Source: Tolypothrix sp. NIES-4075
GTDB lineage: Bacteria; Cyanobacteriota; Cyanobacteriia; Cyanobacteriales; Nostocaceae
DNA length: 64,000 nt
Direction: 5' to 3'
Assembly: GCF_002218085.1 (NCBI RefSeq)
Contig: NZ_BDUC01000011.1
Location: forward strand, 85,250-149,249
A model generated the notes under the pieces. The model ran no database searches. It worked only from the letters and a program-made list of their open reading frames with translations, and was not told the DNA's origin. The position numbers and the translations under genes are program-made. Of this stretch, positions 18,501 through 26,829 are shown piece by piece. Numbering within the stretch: the first letter of the stretch is position 1; each line of letters starts with the position of its first letter.

Positions 18501-19412
18501 ATGTTTGAAATCTTTAAAAATCGCCTAGAAATTATCGGTATTCTTGAAACTGTTACAGCCTTAAGAATCAGTGCCGGACGTTCATCTGAACCAATTGGCT
18601 CGGATTTACCAGTTATCAAAGATGCTTTAGGTAGACCCTTAATACCAGGTTCAAGTTTAAAAGGTGCGTTACGTTCCCGGCTTGAAAGTTTTTTGCGCGG
18701 AATTCATCTTGATTTTGCTGCTAACCCAGCCCAGGAATTGGAATGGTCAATAACTCCAGATAGGATGTCTGAATTTAAAGAAAAAAATAAAAATTTTAAA
18801 CCACAAGAAAAAGAAGAAAAGTTACATGAATTTATTATCAATAACACTGATTTAGTTTCTTCGCTATTTGGTTCGCCTTGGCTGGCAAGCAAATTCCAAA
18901 TTCGTGATTTAACAGTAAGTGAACCAGAAGAAAATTGGTTTGGGCAGTATCAAGAACGCGATGGCGTTGCCATTGATAGAGATACTGAAACTGCTGGCGA
19001 TGGCAAGCTTTATGACTTTCAAGTTGTACCAGCCGGGACTCCATTTATATTTCATGCAGTTATTGAAAATGCTGAAGAATGGGAATTAGGTATGTTGATG
19101 ATTGGCTTGCACCAATTTCAAACCAAACAAATTCCCCTTGGTGGCGGACGTTCTCGTGGATTGGGAGTTGTCAAGCTCATAATTAAGGAGATGAACTGGG
19201 TCGATGTCCGAGATGAAAATGACAAGGAAAAAGTCAATCCAAATAAGGTCATCACATATCTCAAAAAGTTAGTTAGCCTCAATCTAAATTCACCTTGTGA
19301 CGATGCGATCCCCCTACCATATACATGGGCAGAGGCGTTCATTCAACACTTAAATAAAAAACTAGAAAAACTAACAGACAAATTAACTAATACAACCAAT
19401 ATTCCAAATTAA
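18501..19412 (+). CDS. Cas7-group RAMP (Csm3-like)
   Basis: A 303-aa RAMP starting 5 bases after the small subunit. LIPGSSLKGALRSRLESFL is the family signature. DRDTETAGDGKLYDFQVVP resembles the thumb region that follows it in Csm3-type proteins, and PLGGGRSRGLGVVKL is the C-terminal Gly-rich loop. An Asp-containing loop (GSDLPVIKDALG) near residues 29-40 matches the place where Csm3 keeps the Asp that cuts target RNA. A Lys/Glu-rich stretch around residues 90-115 looks like an insertion. Confidence 0.85.
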   Translation: MFEIFKNRLEIIGILETVTALRISAGRSSEPIGSDLPVIKDALGRPLIPGSSLKGALRSRLESFLRGIHLDFAANPAQELEWSITPDRMSEFKEKNKNFKPQEKEEKLHEFIINNTDLVSSLFGSPWLASKFQIRDLTVSEPEENWFGQYQERDGVAIDRDTETAGDGKLYDFQVVPAGTPFIFHAVIENAEEWELGMLMIGLHQFQTKQIPLGGGRSRGLGVVKLIIKEMNWVDVRDENDKEKVNPNKVITYLKKLVSLNLNSPCDDAIPLPYTWAEAFIQHLNKKLEKLTDKLTNTTNIPN

Positions 19413-19425
19413 AAATAAATGAATC

Positions 19426-20421
19426 ATGCATAAGCGATTTGTTAACCACTGCACACTTGACCTGACAATTATTCCAGATGGCCCTATTCTGATTAAATCT
19501 GGTCGGGAAGGTGCAGACCCCACAAAACCCCAGATGGAATTTGTCGAAACTTACCATGCTGGCGGACGTACAATTTATCTTCCTGGTAGTTCGCTTAAAG
19601 GTGCTATCCGCGCCCACGCTGAACGTATTGTGCGTACCGTTGGCGACGATCGCAAGCCCGACGATCCAAACCGCATCTGGGCTAGCAATCCGTTGTTAAC
19701 CAATGACTACGACTATTTAAACGACCCAGACGACCCCAAAAAGAAACTACCAGCACCCGCTATATATAAAGAATCATCCTTCACTGACCAAATATTTGGC
19801 AATATTGCGATCGCTAGCCGTCTCCGTATTGAAGATGCTTATCCTGATACCTCATTACCACTGAAAATTGAAGAACGCAACGGTGTTGCCATTGATAGGG
19901 TATTTGGTTCGGTAGCACACGGACCTTTTGATTATCAAGTCTGCACTGATGGCGCGTTTAAGACTAAAATCCACCTAAAAAACTTTTCGCTGGCACAGTT
20001 GGGCTTAATTGCACTTGTACTGCGTGATTTAAACGCAGGCTGGTTTGGCATTGGGTTTGCCAAGTCGCGGGGCTTAGGTATAGTTCGCTTAGAGTATAAC
20101 AGCGCTGTTGTACAATACCCAGGTTGCATATTGGACAAAGAAGCGCAAATTTACCCATTTGGCAGTTCAACGCCGTGGGATAAGGTTTATCTTGCAGGTG
20201 CTGGGGAATTTTTACAAGAAGATGGTGCTAATCCTTACGGGTTTCCATCAAATGACAAATATGAAGTTGCTACAGTCTCGCCAAGATCGATGGAATATGG
20301 CTTTGGCGTAGAACTGCGCTGGGAAGACAAAACTGATATCACCGAATTGTTTATGCAAAGCGTTGCCGCTTGGAGCAAGTTGTTGGAAGAAGGAGGTGCT
20401 TTATGTCCAACGTTTGGGTAA
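19426..20421 (+). CDS. Cas7-group RAMP (Csm3-like)
   Basis: A 331-aa RAMP with the signature YLPGSSLKGAIRAHAERIV, a thumb-like segment GVAIDRVFGSVAHGPFDY, and SRGLGIVRL near the C-terminus. The N-terminal loop has LIKSGREGADPTKPQMEF. The sequence is clearly related to the previous gene but diverged, as expected for separate backbone positions in III-D. Its end overlaps csx19 by 19 bp, and the csx19 ribosome site lies within it. Confidence 0.85.
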   Translation: MHKRFVNHCTLDLTIIPDGPILIKSGREGADPTKPQMEFVETYHAGGRTIYLPGSSLKGAIRAHAERIVRTVGDDRKPDDPNRIWASNPLLTNDYDYLNDPDDPKKKLPAPAIYKESSFTDQIFGNIAIASRLRIEDAYPDTSLPLKIEERNGVAIDRVFGSVAHGPFDYQVCTDGAFKTKIHLKNFSLAQLGLIALVLRDLNAGWFGIGFAKSRGLGIVRLEYNSAVVQYPGCILDKEAQIYPFGSSTPWDKVYLAGAGEFLQEDGANPYGFPSNDKYEVATVSPRSMEYGFGVELRWEDKTDITELFMQSVAAWSKLLEEGGALCPTFG

Positions 20422-20927
20422 ACGAAGAACCCCTTTCAACAGATGAATTAATCGAACGATTGGAAGAACTGACAACTTCACCCAGTTACTATTTTTTACG
20501 TTGGGCGCATCGGGTTGGGGGATTTTGGCAGCGACGAAGCGACAAGTTTGCAAATTTGGGAGATGATATACGCGATCGCTTAAATAATTATCCCATCAAT
20601 GGTGTTGCGCCAAAACACCCCGAACCCTTTCCTAGTCCGCAAGGACAACTGTTTAATTCGGTGCTGGAGGTGCGTTGGCAGATTAAGCAAGGTAAGTATC
20701 AGGTATTGTTACTCGGTTCACAAGAGATAGTACCAGGTTTTAAGGCGATCGAACGCGATTGGGAAATAATTGAGCAAAATGTACTTATACATCCCCAAGA
20801 TGAAACTCGCTTTCCCAAAGGACTGGAGTCAGATGTAGTCAATAATATTGCCCAACGCTATTTTCGAGACAAGAATACTGCTACGGTTCACTTTGTCGCC
20901 TTAACGCTGAAAAATTCCCATGACTAA
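20403..20927 (+). CDS. csx19: Csx19, type III-D subunit
   Basis: A 174-aa protein in the position of csx19, a small gene that marks subtype III-D operons. The start MSNVWVNEEPLSTDELIERL at 20403 has a strong GGAGG 5-7 bases upstream; the longer frame from 20370 would begin deeper inside the previous gene. Most residues are in mixed helix/strand segments (YFLRWAHRVGGFWQRRSD; VLEVRWQIKQGKYQVLLLG). The molecular role of Csx19 is not established. The stop overlaps the next gene by 8 bp. Confidence 0.75.
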   Translation: MSNVWVNEEPLSTDELIERLEELTTSPSYYFLRWAHRVGGFWQRRSDKFANLGDDIRDRLNNYPINGVAPKHPEPFPSPQGQLFNSVLEVRWQIKQGKYQVLLLGSQEIVPGFKAIERDWEIIEQNVLIHPQDETRFPKGLESDVVNNIAQRYFRDKNTATVHFVALTLKNSHD

Positions 20928-21963
20928 CAGTTCTTATCGCTCTAACACCAATAATGGTTCAGATGAACGCGCACCCGCACCATACGAACTCGTTCGGTTT
21001 CCAGATAAAACACCCAGCGTTTGTACTCCTCCCGGACACGACAAATACCAAAGCAATTGCTTACACGGTACCTTATTTCTGACTCTCCAAGTACAGACAG
21101 CGCTGCACGTTTCCACTGGGGTAGCTGTGATGGGTAGCGATGTTGATAAAAATGGTATACCCCTAATCAAGACAATGGAGCAGGGGGTAGATAAAACACT
21201 GTTGATTCCAGGTAGTTCTTTAAAAGGTTGTATCCGCGCTATCTATGAAGCAATTACTAATAGTCGTTTAGGCGTAAAGTCAAAAACCAATAACCCACCT
21301 GACCGCTTACCTGCTCGCAGACAAAATGAAATTTGTCCGGCGGGAGTCGTCTTTGGTGCATCGGGAGATAATTGGGGTTGGCAAGGATTAATTAACATCC
21401 GAGATGCACGCTGTAATACAAATGGTTTTGGTGTTGGTTATATGCCTGCTTTATGGTCGCCAAAACCTCAAGGAAGCAACTATTATGATGAAGGTAAAGT
21501 TGCTGGGCGTAAGTTTTATTATCACATGGTTCGTGCCTTAGATAAAGGTGAAAAGGATGGAATTCGCGTCCAACAAGCAAGTAGAAATTATACTTTTTCA
21601 ACACAGTTACACTTTAAAAATCTTCAATCTAAACAACTAGGAGCGCTATTAATTGCTTTGGGACAAGACTCAAATTATCCCTTTGCACTCAAACTAGGTG
21701 CGGGAAAACCCATTGGTATGGGAACAATGATAGTGAAAATCACGGAAGTGCAGGTGATGCAAAATCAAGATGATTTATGTAAGCACTATAAGTCTTTCTC
21801 CAATCCAGATAATGAAAAATTAGAGGGTGAATTGTTGCAGCAATTTATTCTTAGACACATACAAGCAGCACACAGTCAAAATTTGATTGAAGAGCCGCAG
21901 TTAGAACAATTAAGTCAAATTTTAAGTTATCCCACTACCCGTCAACCTTACGAAAATTACTAA
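20920..21963 (+). CDS. Cas7-group RAMP, larger variant
   Basis: A 347-aa RAMP with a 50-residue N-terminal extension rich in Asn, Ser and Pro. The signature LLIPGSSLKGCIRAIYEAI is followed by an insertion with CPAGVVFGASGDNWGW and a long loop (MPALWSPKPQGSNYYDEG). The C-terminal loop is KLGAGKPIGMGTMIVKI. It matches the larger RAMP found late in III-D operons and probably caps one end of the backbone. The stop and the next start share one base (TAATG). Confidence 0.8.
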   Translation: MTNSSYRSNTNNGSDERAPAPYELVRFPDKTPSVCTPPGHDKYQSNCLHGTLFLTLQVQTALHVSTGVAVMGSDVDKNGIPLIKTMEQGVDKTLLIPGSSLKGCIRAIYEAITNSRLGVKSKTNNPPDRLPARRQNEICPAGVVFGASGDNWGWQGLINIRDARCNTNGFGVGYMPALWSPKPQGSNYYDEGKVAGRKFYYHMVRALDKGEKDGIRVQQASRNYTFSTQLHFKNLQSKQLGALLIALGQDSNYPFALKLGAGKPIGMGTMIVKITEVQVMQNQDDLCKHYKSFSNPDNEKLEGELLQQFILRHIQAAHSQNLIEEPQLEQLSQILSYPTTRQPYENY

Positions 21964-22670
21964 TGGCTGTTTATCTCGACGAACGCGCTTATTCACTCAC
22001 AGAATATGAGTCGCAAATCGCGCACAATATTGCGCGGATTTTGGCTGAAGAACAAATATCGCTCAATCGGGAATCTCGCTCTAATTCCGATGGGATTAAG
22101 ACTGAGCTAGAAAAAGTCATTGCTTATCTTTATACAAAAATTCGTCAAGCTGAGGGTAAGAGTAAAAACAATGTATTATCTATTTTATTTAACTATCTAG
22201 AGCATTTAGTCAAATACGGCAAACAAATTGGGCATACAGGTAATGTTCCTAAATATTATGACAGTATTCTCTATGCCTGCGAACAATACTTTGATATCAA
22301 ACAGAATGATGCTGCTAGAGTATTAACAATACTCGGCTGGTCGGCACGCTTAATTCGTTTTTACAAGCAGAAAATTGAAAGTGGTGAAGTTTTACCTGCA
22401 ATTGCACCTGTAGTCAAATCATCTCCAGAACCCAAAAGCCAGACTATTACAAATCAATCCCATAAATTTGAAATTGACCAGATACTCGATGCTACAGTGG
22501 TCAAAGTTACTGGCAATAAGGTTTCCTATCAAGTTGGAGATATTTTGATTCCCTATGAGAAAGAATCTAAGCAAGCCAAAAATTTACAGGAAAAACAAAC
22601 AGTCAAAGTCAAGGTGACGGCAATTAAAGAAGATGGCAGTATCAAACATGTTAAATACTGTGGTATTTAA
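21963..22670 (+). CDS. III-D operon accessory protein with OB/S1-like C-terminus
   Basis: A 235-aa protein, last gene of the effector operon, coupled to the RAMP before it by a one-base overlap. The N-terminal 140 residues are helical (QIAHNIARILAEEQISLN; LFNYLEHLVKYGKQIG; ARVLTILGWSARLIRFY). A linker rich in Ser and Pro leads to about 70 residues that look like an S1/OB beta-barrel (ILDATVVKVTGNKVSYQVG; KVKVTAIKEDGSIKHVKY), a fold that usually binds RNA. I do not know a named Cas family for it. Its position suggests a role in crRNA, target RNA or second-messenger handling. Confidence 0.6.
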   Translation: MAVYLDERAYSLTEYESQIAHNIARILAEEQISLNRESRSNSDGIKTELEKVIAYLYTKIRQAEGKSKNNVLSILFNYLEHLVKYGKQIGHTGNVPKYYDSILYACEQYFDIKQNDAARVLTILGWSARLIRFYKQKIESGEVLPAIAPVVKSSPEPKSQTITNQSHKFEIDQILDATVVKVTGNKVSYQVGDILIPYEKESKQAKNLQEKQTVKVKVTAIKEDGSIKHVKYCGI

Positions 22671-22696
22671 TTCTTGATTTGTTAGATATTCATCCA

Positions 22697-23551
22697 TCAT
22701 TGCTTTTGGCCATAAGCAACATAGGCTGAATCCGCAACAATTCCCAGCAAACTTATCGGTGCATTTACAGGAATATAATAGTAATCAACTCGCGCTGCCA
22801 AATTATCTATTTCTCTATACCTTCCTTTTACATAAATCACTAAAACAGTATTTTTATCCAACCAATCTAATGCTAAATCAATCTGCTCCTTTACTTTATC
22901 TTCCCGCTTATTTTCTGCATCTTCTTTTGATAATCCAACAAAATCCTGTCCTTCAAGTAGCTTAGAATTAATCAAATCTAAGACGAAAATATCTCCTACT
23001 GGCTTCTTAGGCTTCCTCTTTTGATTCCAATATCTAACTTTCTCAAAACCTCTTGTACGCAGCAGCTTACAATCACTCGGTTCTGTTGTATCGTTACTAG
23101 GTAAATAATAATCTACAATTGTTGAACCAATTACCCTTTCACGCTGCAAAGAACGCTTGACACTCTCAACTTCGGATTGAACTAAATCTGTAATTTTATT
23201 CTCTACTTCTCGGTTAATTAATTGACTGGCTACTTTCTTCGCATCATCTAAATTTTTACCTACAACATAAGCTAAAAGTCCACCCAAAAAGGCAAATACA
23301 ACTAAGACAAATTGCATCGCTGCAACAAATCTATTAAAGTTTTCGTTGAGTTGGATATTTGTACTTTTGAGAAATTCTAGTTGGTTGGCATTTGTAGTTT
23401 TAATAACCTCTATTTGACTTTTTAATAGTTCGATATCATTAGAAATTTTTGCCGTATTTGATAACGGTGAAGATGCAGGGGTAGGTCTTGGAATTTGGGC
23501 AATAACAAAATCCCAAACGTGAGATAAGTCAATTGAGGGTAGCCAATCCAT
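22697..23551 (-). CDS. CRISPR-adjacent membrane protein with coiled coil and alpha/beta domain
   Basis: A 284-aa protein, convergent with the III-D operon (26-bp gap) and 46 bp from array 1. The N-terminus is followed by a coiled coil (about 35-72), a transmembrane helix (about 78-98, FVLVVFAFLGGLLAYVVG) and a second charged helix. The C-terminal domain of about 145 residues has strands VGDIFVLDLI and NTVLVIYVKG and ends VNAPISLLGIVADSAYVAYG. That end aligns with the last 45 residues of the membrane protein at 12653-13195. It is a candidate membrane effector of the Cas10 signal, but no CARF signature was seen. Confidence 0.55.
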   Translation of the reverse strand: MDWLPSIDLSHVWDFVIAQIPRPTPASSPLSNTAKISNDIELLKSQIEVIKTTNANQLEFLKSTNIQLNENFNRFVAAMQFVLVVFAFLGGLLAYVVGKNLDDAKKVASQLINREVENKITDLVQSEVESVKRSLQRERVIGSTIVDYYLPSNDTTEPSDCKLLRTRGFEKVRYWNQKRKPKKPVGDIFVLDLINSKLLEGQDFVGLSKEDAENKREDKVKEQIDLALDWLDKNTVLVIYVKGRYREIDNLAARVDYYYIPVNAPISLLGIVADSAYVAYGQKQ

Positions 23552-23597
23552 AAGTTAATTTATAGCGTTTGACGATAATAATATCCTTGCTTGCGTC

Positions 23598-24511
23598 TTT
23601 TTTGTCCCCGTGAGGGGTAATTAGTTGAAAACATTTTGATAGTTTTGCCCGATTCAACCCTTATGCTAGGTTTCCATCCCCGTGAGGGGTAATTAGTTGA
23701 AAACATAATAATATGCGTCAATTCATGACTCCTAGTCAAAGGTTTCCATCCCCGTGAGGGGTAATTAGTTGAAAACACTTCTGCACCCGCAGAAGCCAAA
23801 GATGTCTATAGAAATTATTGTTTCCATCCCCGTGAGGGGTAATTAGTTGAAAACGAGTTGCAAGTGCTGATACTGGAGTGCAGACTGGCAAAAGTTTCCA
23901 TCCCCGTGAGGGGTAATTAGTTGAAAACCGTTGTAGGAGAAGCTGTGGTTGACTTTTCTAATTGTTTCCATCCCCGTGAGGGGTAATTAGTTGAAAACAA
24001 TAGTAACGGTTTACTGCCCCACCACCCGCAAAATGTTTCCATCCCCGTGAGGGGTAATTAGTTGAAAACTCCACCCCAGCAGAGGCAACTTTATACGTTC
24101 CTAATGACGGTTTCCATCCCCGTGAGGGGTAATTAGTTGAAAACCCAAGTTTTGTCTATACGCATTTGGCGTATATTCAGGAAGTTTCCATCCCCGTGAG
24201 GGGTAATTAGTTGAAAACTTTTCAGCCTTCCCAACGGGGAAGGCGATGTGGCGATCCAGTTTCCATCCCCGTGAGGGGTAATTAGTTGAAAACGCGAATT
24301 TTCCAGCACATTCCCAAGAATGGGACATGTAGTTTCCATCCCCGTGAGGGGTAATTAGTTGAAAACTTGAGCTTCAAGGAGAGCAGGTTTCAACAACAAA
24401 TGGTTTCCATCCCCGTGAGGGGTAATTAGTTGAAAACATCCTGCACAAGGGATTTTTACTCGCACTGGACTCACTTGTTTCCATCCCCGTGAGGGGTAAT
24501 TAGTTGAAAAC
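23598..24511 (-). CRISPR. CRISPR array 1, 13 repeats and 12 spacers
   Basis: Repeat of 35 bp. On the plus strand it begins GTTTCCATCCCCGTGAGGGG and ends TAATTAGTTGAAAAC. Twelve copies are intact. The leftmost one (23598-23632) has lost the first eight bases and is the terminal repeat. Spacers are about 35-43 bp. The leader homologous to arrays 2 and 3 lies on the right, so transcription is on the minus strand and the crRNA handle would be ATGGAAAC. The repeat has the CCCC-TCAC-GGGG hairpin expected for Cas6 processing. It differs from arrays 2 and 3 only in the 5' third (as transcribed). Confidence 0.97.
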
Positions 24512-24710
24512 CCTACCTTCCTAGAAACCTTGAAATAACTTCGTTTGAGGGATGTAAATCTGAGGGGGTGTTTGTGACAACTAAATAATTGAGACTATTA
24601 TTCAATTAGCTTTAGGCTGACAAGCTTCTAACCTTTACACAGCAAGTTATCTGAGGGGGTCAACGAAAGAATAAGGGTTTCAGGTGTTACCCGTCCCCCT
24701 CAGGTGATTA
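24512..24710 (-). promoter_or_regulatory. Leader of CRISPR array 1
   Basis: It is conserved with the other two leaders. It contains CTGAGGGGG at 24560-24568 and an inverted repeat CTGAGGGGG (24651-24659) / CCCCCTCAG (24695-24703) with a 35-base loop that includes CGAAAGAATAAGGGTTTCA. The promoter of the array should lie here, read leftwards. Confidence 0.8.
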
Positions 24711-24862
24711 TTAACCGAGTGGAAATATAAAGGAAATATAAGATCGCTCTACTCCCGCTAAAAACTTGCATGTTAAAAGTAAAAACAAACACTTTTACCT
24801 TTATTGGTAAACGCAATATTAACTTTTCAAGGTTCCGCTACACATTCGATGAGTATACCAAA

Positions 24863-25978
24863 CTACTCCTCATTTTTGAGCGCCCGTCGCGCCAATTTAA
24901 CATAAGTTTTCACCGTTTCATAAGGCATCTCTAAATCTTGCGCTACCACTTGCAACGATTCTCCCATTTCTCGCCGTGCTAATATTGTCGCCCATTTTGT
25001 GGCTATTTCATCCGCGCGATCGCCACCTGTACGCTTGCGTTTTTCCTTAAAAATTTCTGCTAAATCTTCAATGCGTTTGGCTAACACACTTTCCACATCC
25101 GGTACATCCGGCAAAACTTGCGATGACCAACCTAAGCGCGTTTGTCCCAACCCAAATGTAGTTTTATGACCAGTACCACAATAAGGTGCAAGTTTCCCCA
25201 AAGCATAAAATAACTGTTGAAACTCCGCCTGTTTAGATCCTTCTTTAGTTAAACTAAACTCAATTGCCCCAGTAAAACCTGTCACCGCACCTTTTTTACC
25301 CGCTAGTACCTTTGCAGTTGTTATCTGACAACGATTTATTAACACACAATCATCTACCCAAGCCAGGAAAGCATCTTGGTTAATAATTATCCCAGAAAAG
25401 TCATTCCAGCGTCGCAAGTAGCTGTGGAAGATATTAACTGGTACTGGGAGGGGGAAGTGATGACCTTTGCGACGAAAACTTGTAGGACTGAGAAACTTCA
25501 GGGTGACAGTATTGCCATGCTCAGAATTTAGCAGTTCGGCATAAGTTGTGGGAGGATGGATAATATCACAAGAATTTATCTTTAAAGTGCCAGAGCGTAA
25601 GTCAACTACACTGGGCAAATTTTCCAACCACTCAAGCATCCACTTTTGCACTCGACTTGATAAAGCTGTGACATACCAGCGGTAAGTGGTGTTAGTAGAT
25701 AATTGTATTTGTCTGCCGCTACTAATTATCTCTCCATCCAAAGCAGAGATAGTAAAAGGTTTTTCCGATTCTCCATCGTGGAGATAAGCAGAAAGTTCTG
25801 CGTCAAGCGATCGCACTTGGTCGAGAAACCAAGCATGGAGTCCAATAGTATACTGCGGGTAAAGGTAAGCATCTTTTTCGCAGATTAACTCAAACTCCAA
25901 GCCGATTAACTCTGTGTCTAGTGACCATTGAGCTAGCGAAGATGATGTAGTTAGCTTTTTTTGAGAGTGTCGAGGCAT
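24863..25978 (-). CDS. cas6: Cas6 crRNA-processing endoribonuclease with C-terminal HTH extension
   Basis: A 371-aa Cas6 that would cut the array transcripts within the repeats. It carries the ferredoxin-like C-terminal half with TSFRRKGHHFPLPVP and the Gly-rich loop GTGHKTTFGLGQTRLGW; a His sits in GTGHKT. After the Cas6 fold, about 75 extra residues (from LAKRIEDLAEIFKEKRK to YETVKTYVKLARRALKNE) look like a helix-turn-helix, unusual for a processing enzyme. I use the start MPRHSQKKLT (25978); an upstream in-frame ATG at 26014 lies close to a repeat-like hairpin. It is transcribed towards array 1 and its leader. Confidence 0.85.
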   Translation of the reverse strand: MPRHSQKKLTTSSSLAQWSLDTELIGLEFELICEKDAYLYPQYTIGLHAWFLDQVRSLDAELSAYLHDGESEKPFTISALDGEIISSGRQIQLSTNTTYRWYVTALSSRVQKWMLEWLENLPSVVDLRSGTLKINSCDIIHPPTTYAELLNSEHGNTVTLKFLSPTSFRRKGHHFPLPVPVNIFHSYLRRWNDFSGIIINQDAFLAWVDDCVLINRCQITTAKVLAGKKGAVTGFTGAIEFSLTKEGSKQAEFQQLFYALGKLAPYCGTGHKTTFGLGQTRLGWSSQVLPDVPDVESVLAKRIEDLAEIFKEKRKRTGGDRADEIATKWATILARREMGESLQVVAQDLEMPYETVKTYVKLARRALKNEE

Positions 25979-26014
25979 GGTAGCATTTAAGCTATATTTT
26001 CTGCATTTTATCAA

Positions 26015-26044
26015 GTTTTCATCCCCTTATGGGGATTTAATAAG
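26015..26044 (-). promoter_or_regulatory. Repeat-like hairpin in the cas6 5' region
   Basis: On the minus strand the sequence CCCCATAAGGGGATGAAAAC imitates the 3' half of the CRISPR repeat (CCCC-TCAC-GGGGATGGAAAC), with stem ATCCCC/GGGGAT and a near-identical handle. It ends 36 bases before the cas6 start codon used here. It could be a Cas6 cut site for autoregulation or an orphan repeat. Confidence 0.6.
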
Positions 26045-26048
26045 TCAA

Positions 26049-26434
26049 TACATATCTGTTGTCAAAGATGTAGAGACGGTGATTCCCTTGCGTCTCTATA
26101 AGGGTTTCAGGTAACGCATAATTAATTTAGGGAGATTTCTGATTTTCGCAGAATGCCGCAGAAATGGGATAATATCAAATCCGGTAGCATCGAAGTAATT
26201 GATATCATTTCCCCTTGCATCAGAATAATTTAATATACTCAAACCAAAAACTCTGCGAACCTCTGCGAAAACCTTTGCGGTTCTCTGCGTTTAAAAAGAT
26301 ATAATTCCGATACAAACGAATTTTATATAATTTACCAATCAGGGATACTCCCATATCGAATAATGCAAAATAAAAATCCCCAGCATTCATGTTGCTGGAG
26401 ATAAATCATGTTATTTTACTTCAAAAGAAATAAG
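26049..26434. other. Intergenic region with a common cyanobacterial repeat
   Basis: No gene was seen. Around 26250-26290 lies a run of related words (CTCTGCGAACCTCTGCGAAA, TGCGGTTCTCTGCGTTT) of a kind scattered through cyanobacterial genomes. A terminator for the following minus-strand gene lies at its right end. Confidence 0.5.
26371..26400 (-). terminator. Rho-independent terminator on the minus strand
   Basis: Arms CCAGCA (26380-26385) and TGCTGG (26393-26398). On the minus strand the hairpin is followed by GGATTTTTATTTT. It ends the transcript of the small gene at 26435-26701. Confidence 0.6.
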
Positions 26435-26701
26435 TCAACTCAAAGCATCACTTTCAGGTAACTTTCGCACTCCTTGCACATCAAAAATAATCAGAAAACT
26501 GGTATTTTTGATTGAATGTTGCAACACTTGCAAGTAAGCAACTGCATCATCGCGGCGGCGAAATCGTGCAACAACTTTAGACTCTTGGCACTCTGTATAA
26601 ATGCTTCTGGGGTGTAACGGCACACCAGAATTATCCAACTGTTGTTTATTAGGTAAAACACGAATAATGCACCACGGATGCAGCTGCTTAAAATAGGTCA
26701 T
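26435..26701 (-). CDS. Small hypothetical protein in the CRISPR locus
   Basis: An 88-aa protein starting MTYFKQLHPWCIIRVLPNK (the ATG three codons upstream is also possible). It has a mixed alpha/beta composition with FRRRDDAVAYLQVLQH and SFLIIFDVQGV. Short proteins with this pattern of an aromatic N-terminus and FRRRxDAxAY are frequent in cyanobacteria without a known function. It lies between cas6 and the HTH-like gene on the same strand, with a terminator directly after it. No domain was recognised. Confidence 0.55.
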   Translation of the reverse strand: MTYFKQLHPWCIIRVLPNKQQLDNSGVPLHPRSIYTECQESKVVARFRRRDDAVAYLQVLQHSIKNTSFLIIFDVQGVRKLPESDALS

Positions 26702-26829
26702 AATCACCACCTCACAAATGCTGATAAATACCTGAAAAATCAGCTTTTAAATTGACTACTATTACCTTAGTTGAGGAATATTATTCAAAACAGGTCGAGG
26801 TGATATTGACAAATTGACTGAGTTGTGAG

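Noticed and set aside
23560..24339. Minus-strand open frames rich in FSTNYPSRGW across array 1
   Set aside because: They are translations of the CRISPR repeats and spacers; the repeat length leaves frames open by chance.
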